From: an uncultured Spirochaetaceae bacterium
GTDB lineage: Bacteria; Spirochaetota; Spirochaetia; Sphaerochaetales; Sphaerochaetaceae
DNA: 64,000 bases
Direction: 5' to 3'
Assembly: GCA_944392985.1 (NCBI GenBank)
Contig: CALXYL010000001.1
Coordinates: 62,001-126,000, forward strand
A program made the position numbers and the translations under genes. The stretch's first letter is position 1; the number at the start of each line of letters is the position of its first letter. The notes below the pieces were generated by a model that had not been told where the DNA came from, did not search any database, and was given only the letters and a program-made list of their open reading frames with translations. This document shows positions 56,352 through 64,000 of the stretch, piece after piece.

Positions 56352-56363
56352 GAATGGAGGAGT

Positions 56364-56849
56364 ATGCTGACAGAAGACGCGAAGGATTCGCCGCTTTTCA
56401 GGGATGTCGATGCGCTTGTATCCGCTCTATCGCTGAGGACTGTGGAGGTAAGCGACTCGGTGCATCAGGGAACCCACAGCATGAGGGTCGTTGTTTCCAG
56501 ACCCGATGGGGATGTGAACACAGATGACCTTGCATCGGTGTACAATGTTATCTATCCACGCTACAGCGTGATCTTCGGTGATAGGAGCCTTGAGCTTGAG
56601 GTCTCCTCACCAGGGCTTCAGAGGACATTCAAGGACACCCTTGAATTCAGTGTGTTCACCGGCAGGGTGGTGCGTGCATACTCCGTCTCGCTCTCTTCCT
56701 ATGTCACTGGAAGGATCGAGAGGGCAGGAGAAGGCGAGGTAACGCTTTCAGAGTGCATGATTGATGACAGGAATGAGGGCCGTGATTCGATCACGCTCCA
56801 ATACAGTGATATATCGAAGGCAAAACTGGAATACAGATGGGAGGCATAG
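56364..56849 (+). CDS. rimP: Ribosome maturation factor RimP
   Basis: A 161-residue protein that assists assembly of the 30S subunit. The N-terminal domain with LRTVEVSDSVHQGTHSMRVVV and the LELEVSSPGLQRTF segment typical of RimP are present. The C-terminal SH3-like part is more divergent. GGAGGAG lies directly before the ATG at 56364. nusA follows 3 nt after the stop, the classical order. Expression depends on the leader hairpin described separately. Confidence 0.92.
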   Translation: MLTEDAKDSPLFRDVDALVSALSLRTVEVSDSVHQGTHSMRVVVSRPDGDVNTDDLASVYNVIYPRYSVIFGDRSLELEVSSPGLQRTFKDTLEFSVFTGRVVRAYSVSLSSYVTGRIERAGEGEVTLSECMIDDRNEGRDSITLQYSDISKAKLEYRWEA

Positions 56850-56852
56850 GAT

Positions 56853-58340
56853 ATGCTTGACTTGACTGATGAAATCAATTCGATGATTAACGAACGGCAT
56901 ATGGATGAGGAGAAGGTCCTCTCCCTGATCCGCGACATGCTTGTCAGTGCCTACAAGAGGAAATTCGGTACCGATGAGAATGCTGTGGTACGCTTTTTCC
57001 CCGGATCAACAGGGGAGGAGAACAGAGCTGTTGAGATCTATTCCGTGAAGGAAGTCGTAGAGGAGGAGAACTGGTTTGACCGCGTCAAGGAGATCCCTGT
57101 CGATGAGGCAGAGAAGCTCGTCGACGGCGTTGAGCCCGGTGACTCCCTTGAGATCCCACTGGATCCGAAGAACTTCGAGTATTCAGCTGTCCAGTCCGCA
57201 AAGCAGCGCTCACAGCAGGTCGTGAAGGAATATAACACAGACAGGGTCTATGTCGATGCGAAGGCCATGGAGGGCAAGCTCGTCATCGGCGAGATCAAGA
57301 AAACGACAAAGAACGGTGACTTCCTTGTCAATCTCAACCTTGAGGACACAGATGCGATCTTCCCTGTGCGCGGACAGTCTCCACGCGAGACATATGAGAT
57401 CCAGGAGAAGCTGAAGTTCTTCGTCGAGAAAGTCGACAAAGGAGAGGAAGGCAGGGGACGCGATGGCCGCGACAGGAAAAGGCGCGGTGGCGTGAGGATA
57501 CTCCTTACCCGCGCCTCAAAGGAATTCGTCAAGGCGCTCATCGAGAACGAGGTTCCTGAGATTTCCTCAGGCGATGTAGAGATCAAGGCAATCGCAAGGC
57601 ATGCAGGCGTAAGGACGAAGGTCGCTGTTGATACACGCAAGAGCGATATCGATCCCGTTGGCTCTACAGTCGGCAAGGCTGGTACAAGGATCCAGACTGT
57701 GATGACGGAGTGCGAGGGAGAGAAGATCGATGTCGTCAGGTACTCCGATGATCCTCTTGTATTTATCGCCAATGCACTCATTCCGGCGCAGGTGAAGCGT
57801 GTCGTGACAATCGATCCATCCACGAAGCATGTGGTGGCAATCGTTGATGACAACCAGCTTGGCATCGCAATCGGTCAGGGTGGAGTCAATGTCAAGCTGG
57901 CGAAGATCCTCTGCGACTGGAATATCGAGGTCAAGACACAGGATCAGTTCAATGAGATGGAAGAGACACTGGAGATCTACAGGAATGTCGATTCCCTCTT
58001 CAAGCAGGATGAGCCTGAGGAGGAAAAGGTTCTTTCGAATGATGAGATCGGCATTGATCCCGATGATACTCCTCTTACCGACATCGGACTTCCTGAGGCA
58101 ATCGTCAGCAAGCTCCATGATGTCGATATCTGGTCCATCCAGGAGTTCTTTGAATATACTGTTGATGAGCTCAGGGAGAAGGGGCTGTCCGACGAGGAGA
58201 TCGAAACAGTCCAGAGCAGCGTAGAGATCACGGAAGAGGATGATACCGAAAGCAGCTTCGAGTGTCCTGTCTGCCACACGGTGCTTCCCGCTGGAACTGA
58301 AGTCTGCCCGAACTGCGGAGCTGAATTCGAGTTCGAATGA
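56853..58340 (+). CDS. nusA: Transcription factor NusA with C-terminal zinc ribbon
   Basis: A 495-residue RNA polymerase pausing and termination factor. Domain order: N-terminal NusA domain (1 to about 135), S1, then two KH domains (GSTVGKAGTRIQTV and IGQGGVNVKLA near 270-360), and a helix-hairpin-helix-like acidic repeat near 405-460. The tail is unusual: CPVC at 471-474 and CPNC at 485-488, four cysteines spaced as a zinc ribbon and absent from textbook NusA. It could contact nucleic acid, polymerase or another protein. It follows rimP by 3 nt and precedes infB by 12 nt. NusA may regulate its own operon through the leader hairpin. Confidence 0.96.
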   Translation: MLDLTDEINSMINERHMDEEKVLSLIRDMLVSAYKRKFGTDENAVVRFFPGSTGEENRAVEIYSVKEVVEEENWFDRVKEIPVDEAEKLVDGVEPGDSLEIPLDPKNFEYSAVQSAKQRSQQVVKEYNTDRVYVDAKAMEGKLVIGEIKKTTKNGDFLVNLNLEDTDAIFPVRGQSPRETYEIQEKLKFFVEKVDKGEEGRGRDGRDRKRRGGVRILLTRASKEFVKALIENEVPEISSGDVEIKAIARHAGVRTKVAVDTRKSDIDPVGSTVGKAGTRIQTVMTECEGEKIDVVRYSDDPLVFIANALIPAQVKRVVTIDPSTKHVVAIVDDNQLGIAIGQGGVNVKLAKILCDWNIEVKTQDQFNEMEETLEIYRNVDSLFKQDEPEEEKVLSNDEIGIDPDDTPLTDIGLPEAIVSKLHDVDIWSIQEFFEYTVDELREKGLSDEEIETVQSSVEITEEDDTESSFECPVCHTVLPAGTEVCPNCGAEFEFE

Positions 58341-58352
58341 TAAAGGATGAAA

Positions 58353-61052
58353 ATGGCTGAAGATAAGAAGAAAGACGAAAGAATCAAGGTGAACGTGATC
58401 AAGAAGGCTCCACAGCCCGCTGCCCAGCCTCCAAAGGCATCCCATGAAGGAGAAGGAGAGGTTGAGAAGAAGGTCATTGTCCTTAAGAAGAAGCCAACGA
58501 TCGTTGTCAAGGTGAAGGAGAAGGAAGAGGAGAAGCATGAATCCCCTGTGAAGGAGGATGCAAAGCCGCTTTCCGAGACGGAGCTCAAGACAACAGGCCC
58601 CAAGGTGATTCCCTACGACAAGAGCAAGCTCCCTCCGATCAATCCGGAGCCGAGAAAGGTGAAGGCCACGCAGGGAGGCGAGAAGGCAGGTGCGAAGGAA
58701 GCAGCTCCGAAGGAGACTGTTGTCCTTACAGGCAAGAGCTTCATGACCAATACTGCTGTTCATCACCAGAACTCCAGGATACAGTCACCTCTTCATAATG
58801 GTCCTGTCATCATAAAGAGCGCTGATCTTCCCCCTGTACCGGGACAGAAGGTTGAAGGCGGAGAATCAGCAGATGCCCCTCATCGCCCACGTGTTGCAGG
58901 CATTGTCGGTGGCCGTCCAGCAGGTGGCTATAGGCAGCAGGGTGGACAGAGGCGTTTCCCCGGTGGACAGCGGCCACAGGGCACAGGTTTCCAGCGCCAG
59001 GGACAGAACGGACAGCGCATGCCTCGCCCAGGCCAGAGCTATACTCCATCAGGAGACAGGCAGTCATTCCGCCCAGGACAGCGTCCCGGCTTTGGACGTC
59101 CTGGCTTCCAGCGTCCGGCTGGTGGACCGGGAGGCGGGCCGGAGCTCAACCAGAAGGGACCTGGGAAGAAGCCGCAGGGTGCTTCGAGAAGGAAGGACTA
59201 CTCTGATAGGTACCAGAAGGATGAGGAACTCGATTTCCAGTTCCAGAAGAAGAAGAGAGAGGAGCAGAAGCTCGCTTCCATTCCGAAGTCAATCGACATC
59301 ATGGAGAGCATCACTGTCGCAGATCTTGCGAAGAAGATGAATCTCAAGGCGTCAGACATCATCTCAAAGCTCTTCAATATGGGCCTTATGGTCACCATCA
59401 ACCAGCAGATCGATCATGAGACCGCTGAGATCATCGCATCTGAATATGGCTGCGAGGTGCATCTTGTGTCGCTCTATGACGAGACGATCATCGCCCAGGA
59501 TGAGGACAGGCCAGAGGACATGGTCCCGCGCGCTCCTATCGTCACGATCATGGGACACGTTGACCATGGAAAGACCAAGCTCCTCGACGCCATCCGTTCC
59601 TCCCACGTCGCTGATGGCGAGTTCGGTGGGATCACGCAGCATATCGGGGCATACAAGGTCTCCGTACCTGAGAAGGGCGAGATCGTATTCCTCGATACCC
59701 CGGGCCATGCGGCGTTCTCAATGATGAGGGCACGCGGTGCTCAGGTCACTGATATCGTCGTTCTCGTCGTTGCTGCCAACGATGGCGTCATGCCCCAGAC
59801 AAAGGAGGCTATCGACCACGCTAAGGCTGCAAAGGTTCCTATCATCGTCGCGATCAATAAGATCGATCTTCCAGATGCGAATCCTGACCGTGTCATGCAG
59901 CAGCTTTCCGAGCTTGGGCTTGTTCCTGAGGAATGGGGTGGACAGACGCTTTACTGCCGCATCTCAGCGCTGAAGAAGGAAGGAATCGATGATCTTCTTG
60001 ATACGATACTCCTGCAGGCAGAGATGCTTGAGCTCCAGGCGAACCCGAACTGCCGCGCTGTCGGAAAGATCCTTGAATCGAGGATCGATCAGGGCAGGGG
60101 CATCGTCGCAACAGTCATAATCGAGAAGGGAACCCTTCATCAGGGAGACTACTATGTCGCCGGAATCTACCCGGGCCGCGTCAGGGCGATGTTCGATGAC
60201 AAGGGCAAGAAGATCAAGGAAGCAGGACCATCTGATCCTGTTGAGATCATCGGCCTTTCGGATATCCCATCCGCAGGTGATCCGTTCCAGGTGACCGAGG
60301 ATGAGAAGCAGGCAAGGATGGTCGGTGCCAAGAGACAGGAGCTCGAGAGGATCGGCGAAAGCGGAAAGAACAACAAGATCACCCTTGAGAATATCAACGA
60401 GAAGATCAAGGAAGGACAGGTGACTGACTTCAACGTCATCATCAAAGGCGATGTCCAGGGCTCTGTCGAGGCGCTTCAGGGCGTGCTTGAGAAGCTCTCT
60501 AACTCCGAGATCCGCCTCAATGTCATCAGGGCATCTGCCGGTGCGATCATCGAATCCGACATCACGCTGGCTGCAGCTTCGCAGGCTGTTGTCATTGGCT
60601 TCAATGTCCGTCCGACACCCCGTGCACAGGCGCTTGCTGAGCAGGAGAAGGTTGAGATCAAGAAGTACAACATCATCTATGATGTCGTTGATGATATCCG
60701 CGATGCGATGGAAGGCAAGCTCTCTCCTGAGATCAAGGAAGTCGATATCGGAAAGGTCGAGGTACGCGAGACATTCAAGGTTCCGAAAGTCGGCGTGATC
60801 GCCGGATGCTATGTCACGGAAGGCAAGGTCAAGAGATCAGCGCTTGTCCGCGTTATCCGCGATTCCATCCAGATCAACAAGGATATGATCCGCATCTCCT
60901 CCCTCAAGAGGTTCAAGGATGATGCCAGAGAGGTTGCAGAAGGCTATGAGTGCGGTATCGGACTTGAGAACTGGCAGGATCTGCAGATCGGGGACGTGCT
61001 TGAGATCGTCGAGACCGAGGAAGTGAGAAGGAAGCTGGAAATCAATGAGTGA
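58353..61052 (+). CDS. infB: Translation initiation factor IF-2 with RG/GQ-rich N-terminal segment
   Basis: An 899-residue GTPase that brings initiator tRNA to the ribosome. The start is a Lys/Glu-rich variable region. Residues about 186-275 are low-complexity, with many Gly, Gln, Arg and Pro (for example [17 protein letters not shown]), an unusual RNA-binding-like composition. The G domain follows with GHVDHGKT at 401-408, the switch [10 protein letters not shown] and NKID. Domains II-IV are intact. The ATG at 58353 is well spaced from AAAGG; an ATG at 58347 directly abuts it. The stop overlaps rbfA by 8 bp. Confidence 0.97.
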   Translation: MAEDKKKDERIKVNVIKKAPQPAAQPPKASHEGEGEVEKKVIVLKKKPTIVVKVKEKEEEKHESPVKEDAKPLSETELKTTGPKVIPYDKSKLPPINPEPRKVKATQGGEKAGAKEAAPKETVVLTGKSFMTNTAVHHQNSRIQSPLHNGPVIIKSADLPPVPGQKVEGGESADAPHRPRVAGIVGGRPAGGYRQQGGQRRFPGGQRPQGTGFQRQGQNGQRMPRPGQSYTPSGDRQSFRPGQRPGFGRPGFQRPAGGPGGGPELNQKGPGKKPQGASRRKDYSDRYQKDEELDFQFQKKKREEQKLASIPKSIDIMESITVADLAKKMNLKASDIISKLFNMGLMVTINQQIDHETAEIIASEYGCEVHLVSLYDETIIAQDEDRPEDMVPRAPIVTIMGHVDHGKTKLLDAIRSSHVADGEFGGITQHIGAYKVSVPEKGEIVFLDTPGHAAFSMMRARGAQVTDIVVLVVAANDGVMPQTKEAIDHAKAAKVPIIVAINKIDLPDANPDRVMQQLSELGLVPEEWGGQTLYCRISALKKEGIDDLLDTILLQAEMLELQANPNCRAVGKILESRIDQGRGIVATVIIEKGTLHQGDYYVAGIYPGRVRAMFDDKGKKIKEAGPSDPVEIIGLSDIPSAGDPFQVTEDEKQARMVGAKRQELERIGESGKNNKITLENINEKIKEGQVTDFNVIIKGDVQGSVEALQGVLEKLSNSEIRLNVIRASAGAIIESDITLAAASQAVVIGFNVRPTPRAQALAEQEKVEIKKYNIIYDVVDDIRDAMEGKLSPEIKEVDIGKVEVRETFKVPKVGVIAGCYVTEGKVKRSALVRVIRDSIQINKDMIRISSLKRFKDDAREVAEGYECGIGLENWQDLQIGDVLEIVETEEVRRKLEINE

Positions 61053-61401
61053 ATTCTCCCAGAAAAGACTTGAAAGCAGGATTGCGGAGACGGTCGGTCA
61101 GCTGATCGTCTCCGGCGCGATCAAGAATCCGCACCTCTCTCCGTTCACATCGGTCACGCGTGTGGATCTGTCGCCGGACAATGCATATGCCTCCGTATTC
61201 GTCTCTGTAATGCCAGACAACAGGGCAGCACAGTCGGTCCGGGCGCTTAACAGCGCAAAGGGCTTCATACAGGGCCGGCTGGGCCAGCAGCTCAAAACGA
61301 GGAATACCCCTGTCCTGACATTCCACCTCGATGATTCCTACAAGGAAGCGGAGAGGGTCAACAGACTGATCGATGAAGCCGTGAAGGGAATCGATGGCTG
61401 A
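61045..61401 (+). CDS. rbfA: Ribosome-binding factor A
   Basis: A 118-residue KH-like protein needed for 16S rRNA 5'-end maturation and cold adaptation. The motif VGQLIVSGAIKNPHL... and the C-terminal PVLTFHLDDSYKEAERVNRLI match RbfA. The ATG is inside the infB end, and its own end overlaps truB by 8 bases, showing tight coupling. The length is typical. Confidence 0.94.
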   Translation: MSEFSQKRLESRIAETVGQLIVSGAIKNPHLSPFTSVTRVDLSPDNAYASVFVSVMPDNRAAQSVRALNSAKGFIQGRLGQQLKTRNTPVLTFHLDDSYKEAERVNRLIDEAVKGIDG

Positions 61402-62230
61402 TACGTTCTCTTTGCGCCTGATTGACAAGGAGCCTGGAATGACATCATTCGAGGCTCTTTATCCTATCAAGAGGGAGAACCGGGGAAGGAAGATCGGACA
61501 TGCCGGAACGCTTGACAGATTCGCATCCGGCCTGATGGTCGTACTGATAGGCGGTGCAACGAAGCTCAACCCCGTATTCTCCTCATTCGACAAGGAGTAT
61601 ATCGCATCGATAACATTCGGAAAGGAGACTGATACGCTCGATCCAGAGGGAGCAACAATCGGTGAGGCCCCATGCCCATCCCTTGAAGCGCTTGAGAGCG
61701 TCCTTCCTTCTTTTCTTGGACGCCAGATGCAGCGCCCGCCCGTTTACTCAGCCATACATGTCAATGGCAGGAGGGCGTATCAGGAAGCAAGGAAGGGCAA
61801 TGAGATCGAGATGCCGGAAAGGGAGGTTGAGATATCCTCACTTGAGCTTCTTTCCTTCGATGGAAGCAGGGCAGTGATCAGGGCATCTGTTTCAAAGGGG
61901 ACATACATCAGGTCGCTTGCCCGTGATATCGCTATCCGTGCAGGATCCAGAGGGTATCTCGACAGCCTGAGAAGGCTGAGGATCGGGCCATGGACGCTCT
62001 CAGATGCAGCTCTCAGCACAGACGAGCTTCTGGAGAGGACAGGGCTTTTTTCCTCAATATCCCTCGACAGCGCTTTCAGGAAGGCGATTGACAACGGAGT
62101 ATCAAAGCCACGCTTCATCATCTCCGACAGCGATCGTTCGCGCCCATACGCATTCCTTTCATTCGATGGTGTCCCATATGGTATAGCAGAGAAAAGGGAA
62201 GGCGGCTTCTCCGTTCTTGCGAGGTTATGA
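61394..62230 (+). CDS. truB: tRNA pseudouridine-55 synthase
   Basis: A 278-residue enzyme that makes pseudouridine 55 in the T-loop of tRNAs. The catalytic aspartate is in KIGHAGTLDRFASGLMVV, and the RPPVYSAIHVNGRRAY and VSKGTYIRSLARDIA segments are conserved. In most TruBs the motif is GTLDPxATG; here it is GTLDRFASG, a mild variation around the intact Asp. It overlaps rbfA and ribF (ATGA) on its two sides. Confidence 0.95.
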   Translation: MADTFSLRLIDKEPGMTSFEALYPIKRENRGRKIGHAGTLDRFASGLMVVLIGGATKLNPVFSSFDKEYIASITFGKETDTLDPEGATIGEAPCPSLEALESVLPSFLGRQMQRPPVYSAIHVNGRRAYQEARKGNEIEMPEREVEISSLELLSFDGSRAVIRASVSKGTYIRSLARDIAIRAGSRGYLDSLRRLRIGPWTLSDAALSTDELLERTGLFSSISLDSAFRKAIDNGVSKPRFIISDSDRSRPYAFLSFDGVPYGIAEKREGGFSVLARL

Positions 62231-63063
62231 TGAAGGTTGTCCCATTCTCTTCGCTCTCTGATACTGCAGTGCCGCCGAAGCGGACATCCGTCATCTCAAT
62301 CGGTGTCTTTGATGGGGTGCATAAAGGGCATCAGGCGATTTTCGAGCGTCTCATGGCCGCAAAGGATGAACTTGATGCTGACAGCGCGGCTGTCATCACG
62401 TTCTCCATCAATCCAAAAGGAAGTACGGGTGCGCTTGATACACTGCGCCTCAGGGAGGAATATATCGCATCATTCGGGGTGGATGTCCTTGCAGTGATTG
62501 ACTTTTCTCCTAGATTCAGTAAGATATCAGCCGTTGGGTTCGTGTCCCTTCTCAGAAGGGCATTCAATCCAATAGGCGCGGTTGTCGGCTCTGATTTCCG
62601 ATTCGGGAATCCTCAGAGCCAGGGAAACGGAGAGGATCTGGGGAAACTGCTTCTCCAGGAAGGCTCTGTATGCCGCGTCGAGACAATAGAATCCGTTCTG
62701 GACGATGAAGGGGAGAGGATCTCCTCGACGCGTCTCAGAAAGATGATAGAGGTTGGGGACCTCGGGAGTTTCCTGAGGCTCTCAGGTCAATTCTACAGGG
62801 TGGATCTTGTGCCGTTACCTTACGGATCCGGCTCTGGAGAACTGATTTTCAGCAGAGCATCGATTCATCAGCTCCTGCCGCCACCAGGTGCTTATGAAGC
62901 CGGACTCCTGACTGCTGACAGAAGATGCATCAGAGCAGAAGCGAGGATTGACGGGGATTCGCTCCGTGTCCTTCCTCTCTCTAAGAGCATCGACGGATGC
63001 GGATATGGAAACGGGAAAGAGGCGCTGCCGCTCGATTCTTTATATCTGGAGAAGAGAAGATGA
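62227..63063 (+). CDS. ribF: Bifunctional riboflavin kinase/FAD synthetase
   Basis: A 278-residue enzyme that makes FMN and FAD from riboflavin. The nucleotidyltransferase part has SIGVFDGVHKGHQAIF and VGSDFRFGNPQSQGNG, then the ISSTRLRKMIEVGDL segment. The kinase part is short and divergent: I do not see the clear PTAN-type motif of typical RibF (about 300+ residues), so riboflavin kinase activity is less certain than FAD synthetase activity. It overlaps truB and rpsO. The ATGs at 62227 and 62230 are adjacent. Confidence 0.85.
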   Translation: MMKVVPFSSLSDTAVPPKRTSVISIGVFDGVHKGHQAIFERLMAAKDELDADSAAVITFSINPKGSTGALDTLRLREEYIASFGVDVLAVIDFSPRFSKISAVGFVSLLRRAFNPIGAVVGSDFRFGNPQSQGNGEDLGKLLLQEGSVCRVETIESVLDDEGERISSTRLRKMIEVGDLGSFLRLSGQFYRVDLVPLPYGSGSGELIFSRASIHQLLPPPGAYEAGLLTADRRCIRAEARIDGDSLRVLPLSKSIDGCGYGNGKEALPLDSLYLEKRR

Positions 63064-63326
63064 TTACGAAGGAACAGAAGAAGGAAATCGTGGTCAGGTT
63101 CGGCAATGATGCCAGGAACACAGGTGACGAGAAGGTGCAGGTTGCACTCCTTACAGCGAGGATCAATGACCTGCAGGGCCATTTCAAGGCCAATCCGAAG
63201 GATCATGCCTCACGGCGTGGACTTCTGAAGCTCGTCGGCCAGAGAAGGCGCATCCTGAAGTACATCAGGAACCGTGACATCAACGAGTACCGCCAGCTCA
63301 TCGCAGACCTCGGTCTGAGGAAGTAA
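63060..63326 (+). CDS. rpsO: 30S ribosomal protein S15
   Basis: An 88-residue ribosomal protein of the 30S platform. The helices with TGDEKVQVALLTARINDLQGHF and HASRRGLLKLVGQRRRILKY are diagnostic. The start is the ATG at 63060, overlapping the ribF stop and preceded by GGAGAAGAG; the frame is open further upstream only as part of ribF. A strong hairpin follows before pnp, as in many bacteria. Confidence 0.97.
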   Translation: MITKEQKKEIVVRFGNDARNTGDEKVQVALLTARINDLQGHFKANPKDHASRRGLLKLVGQRRRILKYIRNRDINEYRQLIADLGLRK

Positions 63327-63334
63327 GCAGGATA

Positions 63335-63360
63335 AGGAAGCCAGCTTTGCCTGGCTTCCT
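63335..63360 (+). promoter_or_regulatory. Hairpin between rpsO and pnp
   Basis: AGGAAGCCAG (63335-63344) and CTGGCTTCCT (63351-63360) form a perfect 10-bp stem with a 6-nt loop. CTGCATATAG follows with no T-run, so a terminator is less likely than an RNase III or processing site like the one between rpsO and pnp in E. coli. Confidence 0.6.
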
Positions 63361-63374
63361 CTGCATATAGATAG

Positions 63375-63404
63375 AAAGAACAAAGAACAGAAAAGAACAA
63401 AGAA
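63375..63404 (+). repeat. Tandem A/G-rich repeat in the pnp leader
   Basis: The 13-base unit AAAGAACAAAGAA occurs twice, at 63375-63387 and 63392-63404. The whole stretch has no T and is unlikely to fold. It lies just upstream of the pnp ribosome binding site and may be a binding site for S1, PNPase or another RNA-binding protein. Confidence 0.55.
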
Positions 63405-63413
63405 GGATTGTCT

Positions 63414-64000
63414 ATGTCAGAAATGCATTCAGTCTCGGTCAGGATAGGGGATATCGATCTCGTATTCGAGACCGGAAAGATCGCAAAGCAGGCAAATGGC
63501 GCAGTCTACGCCCATTACGCCGGCAGTGCGGTCATCGCCACGGTCTGCTGTGGCGACGCACCATCGGAACCGATTGACTATGTCCCAGTATCGGTCGAGT
63601 ACAACGAGAAATACTATGCGGCAGGAAAGATCCCTGGAGGATTTTTGAAGAGGGAATCGAGGCCGAAGGATAAGGAGATCCTTGTCTCAAGGCTTATCGA
63701 CCGCCCGATGAGGCCGCTTTTCGATAAGGCTTTCGGACGCGAGATACAGATCGTTCCTACGGTTGTCTCCTCCGACATGTCCCATACACCTGATATCGTT
63801 GCGATCAACGCGGCATCATGCGCTGTCACGATCTCCGATATCCCGTTCTATGGCCCGATTGCCGCTGTCCGTGTAGCGAAGATCGGAAATGAGTATGTCA
63901 TCAATCCGACATTCCAGCAGATGCCCCAGGCAGAGCTTGATATCGTCGTTGCCGGTACGCATGACGGAATCACGATGGTTGAGGGCGGAGCAAAGGAAGT
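63414..64000 (+). CDS. pnp: Polyribonucleotide nucleotidyltransferase (5' part; runs off the window)
   Basis: The first 195 or so residues of PNPase, a phosphorolytic 3'-5' exoribonuclease of the degradosome. The first RNase PH-like domain is visible: [28 protein letters not shown] and [18 protein letters not shown] is well placed before the ATG at 63414. It follows rpsO after a 10-bp hairpin and a repeated A/G-rich leader, a layout consistent with self-regulation at the RNA level. The rest lies beyond the window. Confidence 0.97.
   Translation, partial: MSEMHSVSVRIGDIDLVFETGKIAKQANGAVYAHYAGSAVIATVCCGDAPSEPIDYVPVSVEYNEKYYAAGKIPGGFLKRESRPKDKEILVSRLIDRPMRPLFDKAFGREIQIVPTVVSSDMSHTPDIVAINAASCAVTISDIPFYGPIAAVRVAKIGNEYVINPTFQQMPQAELDIVVAGTHDGITMVEGGAKE

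Noticed and set aside
57567-58766. Open minus-strand frame of about 400 codons across the nusA-infB junction
   Set aside because: It is Leu/Arg/Asp-rich mirror coding of two real genes on the other strand, with no recognisable domain.

Overview
The window reads as core chromosome of a diderm (outer-membrane) bacterium, most likely a spirochaete of the Sphaerochaeta type. This placement is inferred from gene content, not from a tree. An LptD/BamA/TamB outer-membrane set sits beside a SUMF1/PEGA membrane protein, PhoH-PgpH-YbeY, a gap-pgk-tpiA-secG glycolytic cluster, ruvC-ruvA-ruvB-queA, and the rimP-nusA-infB-rbfA-truB-ribF-rpsO-pnp translation operon. Hand-sampled lines of core genes are about 50-53% G+C. 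Genes are packed tightly, often with 1-30 bp overlaps, and none shows an obvious frameshift. No tRNA, rRNA, CRISPR array, insertion sequence or prophage was seen, and no gap without a gene exceeds 300 bases.

Region by region: 1-1590 holds an unrecognised helical protein and a bactofilin-like beta-helix protein, facing a patatin-like lipase. 2523-6407 has a ZIP metal transporter and then the most unusual gene of the window, a 1020-residue fusion of an RloA/AAA_15-like ATPase (with altered catalytic residues) to two adenine DNA methyltransferase domains. 6397-11727 (minus strand) carries a GltD-like flavoprotein, a MATE exporter and a Ca2+-type P-ATPase. 11845-22566 carries a small YhcH-like protein, ispG, uvrA, lptD, phoH, pgpH and ybeY in one direction. 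22706-29470 carries gap, pgk, tpiA, secG, a flavodoxin, a parvulin foldase, nusB, map and a phosphoribosyltransferase. 29532-31335 (minus) is an uncharacterised outer-membrane-like protein plus lipoprotein pair. 31425-34337 is folD-miaB-sir2. 34463-36637 (minus) is an AT-richer GH31 alpha-xylosidase. 36809-39644 holds tmRNA (ssrA), a TetR regulator, smpB and a SUMF1/PEGA protein. 39696-45828 is lepB-hemW, then yebC-ruvC-ruvA-ruvB-queA; tmk follows on minus. 46508-56227 is tamB-bamA-mutS. 56364-64000 is the nusA/infB operon, ending inside pnp.

Genes working together: LptD, BamA and TamB with LepB, SecG and the parvulin foldase form an envelope-export set. RuvABC, UvrA and MutS cover recombination and repair. 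tmRNA and SmpB rescue stalled ribosomes. Gap-Pgk-Tpi are three glycolytic steps. RimP-NusA-IF2-RbfA-TruB-S15-PNPase couple transcription, ribosome assembly and RNA turnover.

The main things to look at are: the ATPase-methyltransferase-methyltransferase fusion and the palindrome over its predicted transcription start; a recurring promoter layout in which the -10 box ends 6-8 nt before a start codon that lacks a Shine-Dalgarno sequence, implying leaderless mRNAs; a terminator hairpin between the promoter and first gene of the nusA operon; a zinc-ribbon tail on NusA; an RG/GQ-rich segment in IF2; a thymidylate kinase whose P-loop lysine is threonine; and the ssrA-tetR-smpB arrangement.
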